DNA from: Larix sibirica | Taxonomy: Eukaryota; Streptophyta; Pinopsida; Pinales; Pinaceae | Reading direction: 5' to 3' | DNA length: 13,322 bases | Assembly: GCA_004151065.3 (NCBI GenBank) | Contig: NWUY0300108745.1 | Coordinates: forward strand, 1 to 13,322 | Shown here: piece by piece, positions 1-8,460 of the stretch | How the letters are laid out: each line of letters starts with the position of its first letter | Position numbering within the stretch: position 1 is the first letter of the stretch | Program-made: the position numbers and the translations under genes | The notes under the pieces: model-generated | What the model was told of the DNA's origin: nothing | The model's database searches: none | What the model saw: only the letters and a program-made list of their open reading frames with translations

Positions 1-510
1 GTGGATAAATGGGTCATGTGAATAAGGAAATGAGCTAGTGAGCACTTTTTGGGTGTTAACAGATATCCATGTCCATGTGATGAATGATCAAATCCAATTT
101 TAGGATAACATCAACAAGAAAGGAGTGTTTAAATTTATCAGTAATATCATCCCTCTTTATTTGTTGGCATGACTAGAGTGGATGGCTTCTTGGACCAAAA
201 CAATTTGATACATTTTTTTTACTGAATCCTCCTTGGTTAGGTGATGTAATTCAAGGGAGAATCTTCTTGACATGGTTTGCGATAATTTTAATTAGTATTT
301 TATAGGAATAATTACAAAGACAGATGGGATGAAATTTGGAGAAGGAATTGTGATTTACCTCTTTGGGGATGAAAGCGAAGAAGGACGAGTTGGTGCTGCC
401 ACCCACTTTGTGCTCCTTGTGAGAATAATGGAGCATGTATGATATGTCATACTTTATGATGGGATAGTAGGCTCTATAAAATTGAATGGGAAATCATCAA
501 TGCCAAGGGA
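1..510 (-). pseudogene. LINE reverse transcriptase, N-terminal part, broken and cut by window edge
   Basis: Reverse transcriptase would copy the LINE RNA at the nicked target. GIDDFPFNF at 481-507 corresponds to the conserved PGxDGF motif before RT motif 1. An open stretch of 61 codons at 251-436 contains FIPKE, then HPICLCN (usually RPISLCN), YKIL, and IIANH (usually ANR), the order seen in plant LINE RTs. After an in-frame stop behind KKILP, SPNQGGF and then, one frame over, VLVQEAIHS continue the usual order down to about position 180. Weaker text, including a DxxxF-like remnant, runs to position 1. The YxDD motif is outside the window. At least one stop and one shift are visible in 180-260, so it is non-functional. 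Assignment as LINE RT is firm; the exact clade is not. Confidence 0.88.
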
Positions 511-1189
511 TTTGTCAAGTGCTAGTCACAAATAACATTGAGTATTTGAAATTCCTCTATATCCTGGTCAAGCTTCTAATTATTTGTTGTGTTAATTAAT
601 GAAGAGATGTGATCCAACATTATCCTAGTTGATTCATTATTAGCTTCACTATCTCTGGTGTACAGGGTATCAAAGTGTTTGTGGGATTATTCTTTGATTG
701 AATGAATGTCTTAAGAGTTGTTACATCTTCAAGCTTGATTTCCTTAACATTATTCCTCCATTCTCATGCCTTTGCTTGCTGGTTGAAATACGTAGTGTTT
801 ATGTCTCCTAATTTGAGTTAGGTTCTCCTATATTTGAGGTGCCACACCTCTTCTTCTAACATTGTTTCCCTTTTAACCTTGTAACATATATTTCTCTCTT
901 TGATTTGAAGCTACTTGGTTATCTCCATACTCTCCACTCGCATTTGAAGGTCTCCCAGTTTTAGTTGTAATTATTTTTTCTCAATGTACTATTGTTTGAA
1001 GGCCCTTTTAGCCCAAACTTTAAGGGTCATTTTCATAGCTTTGAGTTTCTTCTCCTAGATATAGAGGGGGGAACTAGGATTGAATTGGTGCCAAACATTG
1101 GATATCATGTCCAGAGCATGGGGATCTTGAAGCCAAAGCGATAATAATATGAAACGAATGGGCCCATAGTTCAAGAGCGGATGAAAGTG
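511..1189 (-). pseudogene. LINE ORF2 linker between endonuclease and RT, decayed
   Basis: This is the segment that joins endonuclease and RT in the same ORF2. On the minus strand the part next to the endonuclease still reads as LINE-like text: NYGPIRF, LSLWLQDP and a following VWHQF near 1060-1190 match the usual 'GPxPFRFxxxWL' stretch. Further left, charged text with Trp, including WETFKCE and LKGPS, fits the helical linker. Stops are frequent and the frame changes several times. No separate gene was found here on either strand. Confidence 0.6.
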
Positions 1190-1860
1190 ACGACTAATGG
1201 ATTGATGGTTAGATACACCAAATGGAAAAATACTTGAGGATATATTAAAGTTGAGCAGAAGAAGATTTCTATGGAAAAGAAAGTGATAAAAAAGGAAACA
1301 ATATCGTTATGACCGAGGCATCGATTTGACTAGGTGTATTTTTCTTTCCTTGGCTTGATATCTATTAGATTCCAACATGTTACGAGTTCCTCTATTTGTT
1401 CCCTAAAGATATCTTACACTGGAGTTCCTCCCCTTTTTATTTTATTGATAAGATGATATTGAAGTTCCCTTCTATGATATAGTTCTTAATTTCCTCTGTG
1501 TCCTTTAGATCTTGGAGTGATTTTTGAGAATTTTGTTTTTCCCTTTATGTAAGAGGCATGTAGATATTTATGTAGTGGATTTGGTTACTTGTTGGGATAT
1601 GGTTCAATTTTGTACATAACCAATGGGGGGTTGGTTGAGTATATACTAGAAAGAATTAAAAGGAATCCCAAAGTGAGCACAGATCCCAGAAACCCCTCTA
1701 GAGCTTACTGCAACTCCTTCACTATTTTTCCAAACTATTTTTTGATGTGAACCATTTTAGACGCTTCACGTTTGGTCTCTTAGATAAGCATTATAGTTTC
1801 CCTTTCATATTTGATCCGATCTCTATCTATTGCATCCTTGACATTGCTGCTCAATGCTCA
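1190..1860 (-). pseudogene. LINE AP-type endonuclease domain, catalytic residues lost
   Basis: The domain normally nicks the target DNA to start target-primed reverse transcription. Minus-strand landmarks in order are: LSSNVKD at about 1837-1854 (family form SWNxRG), with the metal-site Asn kept; IMLI-stop-ETK at 1771-1791, where the usual Gln before the catalytic Glu has become TAA at 1780-1782; YIIEGNFNIILS around 1446-1481, where the family has GDFN; NLIDIKP followed by YT-stop-SN near 1325-1369, where Trp TGG has become TAG; and VSNH at 1205-1216, where the family has SDH. Several stops and shifts lie between these blocks. Two active-site Asp residues are now Asn, so the domain would be dead even without the stops. 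Identity is clear from motif order and spacing. Confidence 0.85.
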
Positions 1861-2485
1861 ACATTTTCAATAGACTATCTTCATTATTTAACGAATTAAT
1901 TTTTGGTACCCCCTCATGTAAGGGGGCTTGACTTCCTATACCTTTTTGTGCTATGTTTTTCGGTCCTACATGTAGTGATTTATCGATTGTAGCTTGAATT
2001 TCTTTGATTTTTTTCCTTGTTGGATGCCTCCTCCCTTTTTTCCCTAGTGGGTTTTCTGCCAACATTTTGTGGTTTCCTTTCTTCCTCTACTTCATCATCC
2101 TTGTCTTGCTCTCCAATATGCCTCTTAGATCTTGTTATAGTGAAGATATTACATGGGAAGCAATGGATCTATCTAGTTATGGGTCTATTTCATCTCGGTG
2201 ATTTGAATCTTCTACCAAATATGTAGATTGGGGGTCCAAAGAAGGGGGGAAGATAGAAGAAGGGGATTTTCTGTAGCTAGTGAGAAACTCAGTGAAGGAG
2301 AAAGGATACCTTTGGGACATAGCTTCAAATCAATTAGATACAAGATTAAATATTATTATCTTGTTGGTGGATCGAGGAGAAGGGGGATTAATCCCTATCT
2401 AAGACGTTGTAGAAAGCATGTGTTAGTCATGGGTTTACTCGCCCTAATTTTTCCTATTCCCATATTCCTTTGGTTGTTTGAATGA
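1861..2485 (-). pseudogene. LINE hinge region (basic, Ser/Pro-rich) between knuckle and endonuclease
   Basis: An 80-codon open stretch at 1823-2065 on the minus strand begins MLAENPLGKKGRRHPTRKK and is rich in Lys, Arg and Gln. Just upstream, in another frame, comes GEQDKDDEVEEERKP. Acidic-then-basic text of this kind precedes the endonuclease in plant LINEs. Further right, Ser/Pro-rich text (SPSSIFPP, INPPSPRS) can be read to about 2485 in shifting frames. There is no conserved catalytic motif, so identification rests on position and composition. The right-hand 280 bases are the least certain. Confidence 0.55.
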
Positions 2486-2881
2486 TTTTGTTAACCAAAT
2501 GTTGTTTATTTTTATTTTTATTTGTTGATATTTAGGCTTGATTTTGATGATATCTTATTCTATGGTAATGAATGGAGTCTGGCTTATCACAGTATATGGT
2601 ATCATTATGGTCATTTTGTATTACTAATCTTTGTTGTGAGTTTATTATAGCGCTACCAGAAATCACTCATTTCCGGTAGCACCTTTCAAACATATTTTTT
2701 AAATAAGATTATTATGGGAAGTGGGCAGTTTCTGGGCATGCAGGTACTTTTATATATCAATGCACAATCATGATTTTGCATGGTAGACAGAAAAGTGACC
2801 ACATTTCTAAATGAACTTGATATGGCTTACCTGTGTTGATTTTCCATGATTTGATTTGTACTTAGCTCTGATTTTAGTTGT
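2486..2881. other. No gene seen; AT-rich with one imperfect inverted repeat
   Basis: This stretch separates the LINE from the plus-strand pseudogene P1. I see no coding text on either strand that I can support. It contains the inverted repeat at 2652-2680, annotated separately. It would also hold the start and any promoter of P1. A plus-strand ATG at 2822 is in the P1 frame, but two stops follow it before recognisable P1 sequence begins. Confidence 0.5.
2652..2680. repeat. Inverted repeat, 12-bp arms, 5-bp loop
   Basis: The arms GCTACCAGAAAT and ATTTCCGGTAGC are complementary at 11 of 12 positions, with CACTC between them. In a minus-strand transcript the one mismatch becomes a G-U pair, so the stem would be complete. 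The left arm with the preceding C (CGCTACCAGAAAT) is reminiscent of plant CACTA-type transposon ends, but no matching right end was found in the window. Confidence 0.6.
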
Positions 2882-4651
2882 TTGGATGCCATCCCAAACT
2901 GTGCTCAGAAGTTTAAGGATGTTGGTTGGTATATTTTCTGTCAAAATTTGCAAGGGTCGAATGATTGAGTTGTTGAGGAGTTTGCTAACACCTTCGATGG
3001 TTGCACTATTCGCTTTGGAAATTTCAAATTCACAGTCACAGAGCAATCAATAGAAGATGCAATGGGGCTTCCTTTAGAAGGAGATTAATGGTTCAAAAAT
3101 TAGAGTTTCTCAACTGAATTTGACTCTTTTCTCAAGCCATAGTATTAGAATCTAAATTGGCGGTATACCCAAATTTTATCTTAAGGAGGAATGGACAAAT
3201 ATTTTGAGAACGATTCAGCTTTATGTGACTTGTGAGGGTAGGTTTTATGTGACCGTTCTTTATCATGTAACATTTATTATGCATTTTTCTTGTGGTATGA
3301 AGTTGAATCTTCTTTACTATTATCTAAAGAGTCTCACTAAAATGCCTATGAGTAGTCAAAGTCATCCTGAGCATTCTAAGCTCAATGTTTTCCATTTTGG
3401 TCTTATTAAGATTTTGGTATTAAGTGAGTTAGAAAAATTAGATCAAACATGGCTTAATTTTCTACTTTCATATGGTTTTCCTCTTGAAAAAGAATATGTT
3501 TCTCAAGATTTAGATACTTAATTAAATGTTGAAATCCCAGTTTCTAAGTCTAACATTTTAGAAACCCTTGTCTCTGAGTCTAATGTCTTGGAAACTCCTG
3601 CTTCAAAATATCCATCTTCTAGGGTTTCTAAGCGTCATTCTGGGCATTATCATGTTCAAAATGAACTGAAGAAATACCTACTAGGGTTACTCAAAGCCAA
3701 AAGTGGAAATCTCAGTCATAGTTTGAATTTTCAAGCGGTGGGCAGGTTGTTTCAGATAAGGGGCAACCTAGTGTTAAGGAAGGGGAGTTTGTAGAAAATG
3801 TTGATCTTGGATTACCTCAGAAAATAATTACCTTGTAAAGAATTACCTCATAATTACTTTGAAATTCCCGCGGCAAAAAATGCAAGTGATCATCCTACCC
3901 CTAAAAGGGCTATAAAATCATCTGAATATTCACATATGAGCATTTGTTTTCCAGACGACCTCATACTCGGCCCACCAATAAACTTAGAATTAATGTGAGG
4001 GATACCATGGACCCCTCAATTAAGAAAGATGTTGTTATATTTGTAGATGAATATTCTGAAGAAGATGATCCTAGGATCTCCTTTTTAGAGAATATAGTTT
4101 CCCATACCCTAACTTCGGTGGAAAAAGGCTTGAAGGCAATTCTAGATTTTACTGGGAGTAGTAATGTTGATCAAACTCATTCTGAGAAGGAAAGAGAAAC
4201 TAAAGAAATTATTGCAGATATGTTGAAGTCTAAGAATCAAAATGAAACAATAAATTCTCTTTCTTTCGAGCAACAGTAGTCCCAAGTTATCAATGAAGGC
4301 GAACTCATTAAAGAAATCCTTGCTCAAGAATCTACAATCACAAAAACATTGGAAGCTAAACAAAGGGAAATAGTTTGACTGTAAGAAAAGATATTGGCTA
4401 TTGAGATATGGAATGAGAATTTGAAACAAGCTAATATTACTCTCAAGCATGAAAAAGAGGTGGTTGTTCAAGACTATGAAGAGCTAATCAGTAAACATAA
4501 CTAGCTCTGTGAGCTAGCGGAGAAGTTCATTGATAAAAAGAAAAGGTCACGTTTGAAGAATAAGGAGCTCCTGAAACGCAATGCCAGGTTTCACATGAAG
4601 GTCAGGACATTGAAGAGGCATCTTTACAAGAGACAGAGTTAGAAGGATTGA
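2882..4651 (+). pseudogene. P1: degraded plant repeat-associated protein with C-terminal coiled coil
   Basis: About 590 codons can be followed. Frame 2 runs from 2882 to about 3160 with stops at 2966, 3086, 3101, 3140 and 3146. Frame 3 runs from 3162 (GIPKFYLKEEW) to a TAA at 3519, then on to 3792. There is a muddled stretch to about 3940, then frame 2 from 3944 to 4651 with stops at 4277, 4376, 4382, 4502, 4640 and 4649. N-terminal blocks are FANTFDG, VTEQSIEDAMGLPLEGD, TCEGRFY, LNLLYYYLKSLTKM and VFHFGLIKILV. This order matches an uncharacterised family I recall as many-copy in plant genomes, often marked by a GE-x-WF box and a TCEGRY box. The C-terminal third is Glu/Lys-rich and predicted by eye to be coiled coil, ending in a very basic KKKRSRLKNKELLKRN segment. 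Function is unknown. Several stops look like CAG, CAA or CGA codons changed by C-to-T. Confidence 0.7.
3525..3605 (+). repeat. Short in-frame tandem repeat inside P1, about 36-39 bp
   Basis: The translated text reads EIPVSKSNILETL, then VSESNVLETP, then ASKYPSS. The unit is about 11-12 residues (core VSxSNxLETP), repeated about two and a half times in the linker between the P1 globular domain and the coiled coil. The repeats stay in frame, which suggests that they arose while the protein was still translated. Confidence 0.55.
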
Positions 4652-5551
4652 ATGTTCTATCCAGTTTATGACATGCCGAGTAATATATCTGTATCGAGTT
4701 TTTAGTCTTCTCAGTTCATTGCAGGGTATTGTCCAGTTTCAGTATCATCATTTATCTTCATACTTCTCCATATGTAATTTTGATGGTATCTACGAGGCAC
4801 TTTTGCTAATTTACAGGTGTTTTTCATCCGATCTCATTATTAGTTAGGAGAAATTTAATCCTAGTCTAAGTTGTTGATGAATGAAGATTTGAAGCCTATA
4901 TTTTTGCAGTCAGATTCCCTTTGAATTAGGATCTAGTTTGTTTTTCTTTATCTTTAGTATACTTGATCCATATTTTTTGGATCTAACTTTCATGTAATGT
5001 AACTATTAAAGAACATGGAACTAAGTGCATGAGGGTTTTGCAAGAGAGGATCGAGAATGAGTCTCTTAATTTTGTAACAGGAAGTTATTTCACTCAATGG
5101 AATTATGATCAGATCTTCCTAATTTGCAGGATTAAACGTTTTGTAACATTGTAAGCCAGATTCTGTTATTATCTGAATATGTTTAAAATGATTTTTCTTG
5201 AATTGTAGATTCCTCTGCAATAAAGTTTTTATTGTTGTTTCCTATGATTTTTTGAAGGACATATTTAGTACATGTTTTAACTCAGAATGTTATTCTGAAT
5301 CTTATGATTTGGTAATTGAATATAAGCAGTATACTGTCTGTATTGTTGCGTATTTTCATTTACATCAATGATCCCTAGTTTGATTATCCTTATGTTTTAT
5401 CCATTCATTGAAAGCTAGGATTTCTGATATTTTATGACCTTTGAGTTTTGACATTGTCATTTGTTTTAACTTCCTGACTTTCAAAACCTGCTCATCTTAC
5501 CTTTTTTTTATCTTAACCATAAAACCTTCCAATATATTGAGGCGCCTAAGC
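4652..5551. other. No gene seen; T-rich region after P1
   Basis: Short P1-frame text (VYDMPSN, QFIAGYCP) can be read up to about 4740, so the coding remnant or its 3' untranslated part may extend somewhat. Beyond that I see no protein-like text on either strand. Two plant-like splice-acceptor strings, CTAATTTACAG ending at 4817 and CTAATTTGCAG ending at about 5130, are present but have no supported exons beside them. Confidence 0.5.
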
Positions 5552-5578
5552 TTTACAATTTGATCAGTCAATTGTAAA
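5552..5578. repeat. Inverted repeat, perfect 9-bp arms
   Basis: TTTACAATT and AATTGTAAA are perfect reverse complements separated by nine bases that themselves contain TGATCA. A palindromic GGCGCC lies just upstream at 5541-5546. The site is close to where LINE-like text starts again on the minus strand, so it may mark an element edge, but no family was recognised. Confidence 0.5.
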
Positions 5579-5599
5579 ATTTAGTACTAACAATATGAT

Positions 5600-6600
5600 T
5601 GGAGGATGAGTAGGGTGGGTAATGCCCGAAGAGGTCGACTTCGATGTGGGTGATGCCTATCCATGGCTATTGAGCTTATATCCATTATTATTTTTCACAT
5701 TTTTCCATTGATCGCATTTGATGGTGTTTGATTGGTCTTTCATTTGATGTGTTTTGTAGTTCTTCACAAAATGACCATAGTCATGGTAATATTTGCATTT
5801 GAATGGGAGTTATTCATATTCTAACTTTTGATGAACGTGCATTTAGTTGTCTAGGGAGAGGAGAATGGCTTCTAAGATCCATTTCTCTAGATCTACTTCA
5901 ATGCAAATCCTTATGCATGTAAACATGACTTTCTTTGGTTTAGATTTATTTATAAATTTCATGAGCATGTTCTTAATATTGTTTAGGTATCCATCGTTCT
6001 AGTTGTGAAGGGGAAGATGTAGCAACGTACCTAGGTGAGCATTGTCGATGGTACATCCACCTCTAGATCAAAGTTCGGTGTCCATTTGTTTAGGTACATC
6101 TCATGGGCACCAAAGAAGTAAGTCCCATTTCTAAATATGAGGTCTTTGTATTCTTTTGCTTTAAACAAAAGGGCATAAAACCCTCATTTTCCGAAAGAAA
6201 TGGGTGAGCTTACCCTTGATGATAACTTGCTAGTTCTTTTGGACCCAGATCACCACTAATCAAGGGGATGAAAAAATCCTAGTGGATTGGCCAATCAATC
6301 CCTTGTCTGCTAGAGCATGGGCCATATGATGAGGGGATGAGGCCAAAAAGGAAACCTCTAGGATGTTAGCTAGTTTCTTGACAAAATGAGAAGGTTGAGA
6401 GTGAACGATAATTTTTCCAATGGTTTCCACTAGATCACAAAAGGATTTGGCTTCAACGTCTAGAGGGGGTTGGATCCCCCATACAAGATCCATATCCATT
6501 GGCCAAAAAGAAGAAGGTGGGAAGGAGCACATGGCTAAGTATCCAAGGTGAGAGCTCAACAAAAAAATCCAAACTACTTCACCTTATTGTGTTTTAAAGT
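5600..6600 (-). mobile_element. LINE segment carrying ORF1 (gag-like) only
   Basis: A second block of minus-strand LINE sequence covers the RNA-binding ORF1 and ends on the left in Ser/Thr/Pro-rich hinge text (SPTSKSTSSGITHP near 5600-5655). It has no endonuclease or RT attached. It could be the 5' part of the LINE at 1-2485, split by an inserted P1 element, or a separate truncated copy. The two hinge segments may overlap: W/F-K-x-x-K is followed some 25 residues later by a GI-x-x-P pattern in both, which favours separate copies. Confidence 0.78.
5740..6580 (-). pseudogene. LINE ORF1: DUF4283-like domain plus ruined CCHC zinc knuckle
   Basis: ORF1 protein binds the LINE RNA. The minus strand opens with about 100 codons (6260-6562) ending ALADKGLIGQSTRIFSSP, the usual 'LIGRFxGFWPSP' block. 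Next come IKGKLTHFF, FRNGTYFFGAHEMYLNKW near 6080-6150, and PNFDLEVDVPS. A WVRLP-like part follows, whose Trp is now a stop, then ICIEVDLEKW. The knuckle at 5756-5797 should be C-x2-C-x4-H-x4-C. The first Cys and the His are kept, but the second and fourth ligands are TAC (Tyr) instead of TGC. At least three stops and several shifts are present. No ATG begins the open stretch, so the true start is lost or lies upstream of 6562. Confidence 0.82.
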
Positions 6601-6762
6601 TTTTTAGTCAAGGAAAGAGTGGGCATATATGGAGATGTTTTCCTGTTTATTTTTGTTTCTCCCCTTCTATTCGTTTTCGTTCTTTATAATGTTTGTTATA
6701 GTTCCAACTTTTTAAATTATGGTTTTAATATTGTTGCATTTTTTACTTCGAAAATAAAAATG

Positions 6763-7325
6763 AATGATTACATGAGCATCACCTTTTTATTTATGGGTTG
6801 ATTTTAAGCTTTTGATAGCAACGGTATTGATTGCCAAGTCCATAGTTTGAAACAACTTGTAATTTAACCCCTAAAAAAAGGGCTTGATTCGAGGAGCACC
6901 ATTTTTCAATTCAGGGGTTGATATTAAGGTTTTGGTTGCAATGATGTTGATTGTTTAGGGCCATGGTTTGAAACAAGTTTAATTTTAACCTTGGAAAAGA
7001 AGGGAGTGATTATGGGAGCACCACTTTTCTATTTGGAAATTGATTTTAAGGTTTTGGTTACACTAATTGTTAAGGCCATGGTTTCAAACCAGTTCTAAGT
7101 TTAACCCTAAAAAGATGGTGATTATAGGAGCACGAATTTTCAATTCAGGGGTTGATTTTAAGGTTTTGGTTGAAATGGTACTGGTTGTTAAGGCCACGGT
7201 TTCAAAAAAGTTGTAAATTTAATGTTGAAAAAAATAAGTGATTATGGGAGTATCAATTTTCTATTCGAGGGTTAACTTTGGTGTTTTTTACCCAAATATA
7301 TGATTTTTTTAGGGCTATAATTCTC
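6763..7325. repeat. Tandem array of about 120-bp units, nearly 5 copies
   Basis: A GATTATGGGAGCACC-like box recurs with its GATT at 6766, 6886, 7008, 7120 and 7240, giving spacings of 120, 122, 112 and 120 bp. Each copy then contains AATTCAGGGGTTGATTTTAAG, GTTTTGGTTGCAATGGT-like text, AAGGCCATGGTTT, and AGTTTAACCC followed by an A-rich tail, with scattered substitutions. The fifth copy decays before about 7325. There is no sustained reading frame. On the minus strand the array lies directly upstream of the LINE ORF1 remnant, with about 160 bases between, which is where LINE 5'UTR promoter monomers would be. Confidence 0.9.
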
Positions 7326-8460
7326 ATTTTGAGCTCAGAGTTCTCGTCAAGTCGATAATTACATTTTTTAGGACAAGCCATAATAGAAGGTGATATGACA
7401 TTAGAGGATAATAGGATGAGGATAGAGAGGATCTTAAATATTCAAAGTGAACTTCTTTTGAGTACTTGTTTAGGGATAAATAAGAACATATAGAATGTGA
7501 AGGCCACCATGTCGACAATACACTACCTATAAGGAATTTGGTTGGTAGACAAAGGAAAAAAGACATGAAAGAGAGGACACAGTTCAAGTCTTGACTCAGT
7601 GCACTTGGGTCAAAGACTTGGAACTTCGAAAATACCTTCAGTGCTTTAGTGGAAACATTTTAGGGGAAATTTTCAAGACAATTTAGTAGGGAGGTTATGC
7701 TACACTTTGGGGGTGAGGCAAATGTTGGGTAGGATTTTGATCTTTGGATGTGGTCAAATGTTGTCCAATGTAACCTTATTATAGTTAATACAGTGGCTAA
7801 GTTTTACTTGGTCACTAGATGTCCACATGTATTCTCGTGTGTTAATAATTGAGTGGATGTGTCCTTAAGCAACTATATACATGATAGGATTTTAGAATAA
7901 GGATTTACAAGGAATTTTTTAGAATAAATAAGAATTTAGAGAAGACAAATATAAAGATGCACATGGAAACTCCTAGAATAAGAGGTCCATAGAAAAGATA
8001 CATAAAAGGATGTACAAGGAAGCTTAAAGATGAAGGGAGATTTTAGATAAGATACATAGAAAGATGTAAAATACAAAGAAGATATAATAAAATACAATAT
8101 CTCTATGACAATAGACTATATCTCATCAATTTGGAAGGGATCCAATAATTACATAGGAAATGCTAACTGTTCACTCTCATTCTATGTTGGGTTTTCTTTT
8201 CATTTTCTAGTTGATGGTGTGATACATTTGAAGTTGTGATTTATGTATTTCAATAAAGTGGATAATAAATGTTTAAGGTAGTAAATATTGACAACAATTT
8301 CATTTTCAAGTAAATATAGATTTACAGTGACCTAATAACAAAAAATAACACATTGATGAAAGTTGAGTTGTAATTCATGTTAGAAGTTTATGCCCCTAAA
8401 TTGACACATTGGCAGGGTTCTTAGTAGTGTATTGGTAGTTTATGAACCCAAGGAACATGC
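7326..8460. other. No gene supported; purine-rich stretch at 7900-8100
   Basis: Plus-strand reading between 7500 and 7860 gives short open pieces (for example LVTRCPHVFSC near 7810), but they match nothing I recognise and no frame stays open. Around 7900-8100 the plus strand is strongly A/G-rich. A degenerate AAGATACATA-x-AAAGGATGTA motif occurs twice there, about 54 bases apart. An 87-codon minus-strand open stretch at 7324-7587 has no recognisable motif. Confidence 0.4.

Larger units (their letters stand above)
1..2485 (-). mobile_element. Degenerate L1-type LINE, 3' part (hinge, endonuclease, start of RT)
   Basis: Read on the minus strand, this stretch follows the domain order of a plant L1-type LINE. 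A basic, Ser/Pro-rich hinge is on the right, an AP-like endonuclease in the middle and the start of reverse transcriptase on the left, cut off by the window edge. Recognisable landmarks are ETK at 1771-1779, GNFN at 1458-1469, SNH at 1205-1213, GIDDFPFN at 481-504 and an RPISL-like HPICL near 320-334. There are many stops and frame changes, so the copy is dead. The catalytic YxDD part of RT, the 3' tail and the target-site duplication would lie left of the window. The right boundary is uncertain: hinge-like text is traceable to about 2485 but is convincing only to about 2200. Confidence 0.85.

Noticed and set aside
2004-2226. Two hydrophobic plus-strand open stretches that look like membrane segments
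   Set aside because: They are the antisense of the Lys/Arg-rich LINE hinge; antisense of basic codons gives Phe/Leu/Ser-rich text.
2228-2485. 85-codon plus-strand open stretch with a hydrophobic C-terminus
   Set aside because: It lies opposite LINE hinge-like text on the minus strand and has no recognisable domain. It is most likely a shadow frame.
4142-4471. 109-codon minus-strand open stretch
   Set aside because: It is the antisense of the P1 coiled coil; Glu/Lys codons read backwards give its Phe/Leu-rich content.
4790-5135. Two splice-acceptor-like strings suggesting introns in a P1 3' region
   Set aside because: No matching donor at a sensible distance and no coding text after either site; such strings are common in T-rich plant DNA.
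2490-5590. LTR retrotransposon around P1
   Set aside because: By eye I found no long direct repeats flanking P1, no primer-binding site or polypurine tract, and no protease, integrase or RNase H motifs. A computed self-alignment could still overturn this.
7324-7587. 87-codon minus-strand open stretch
   Set aside because: No motif or homologous text was found, neighbouring frames are equally open in pieces, and it abuts the end of the 120-bp array.
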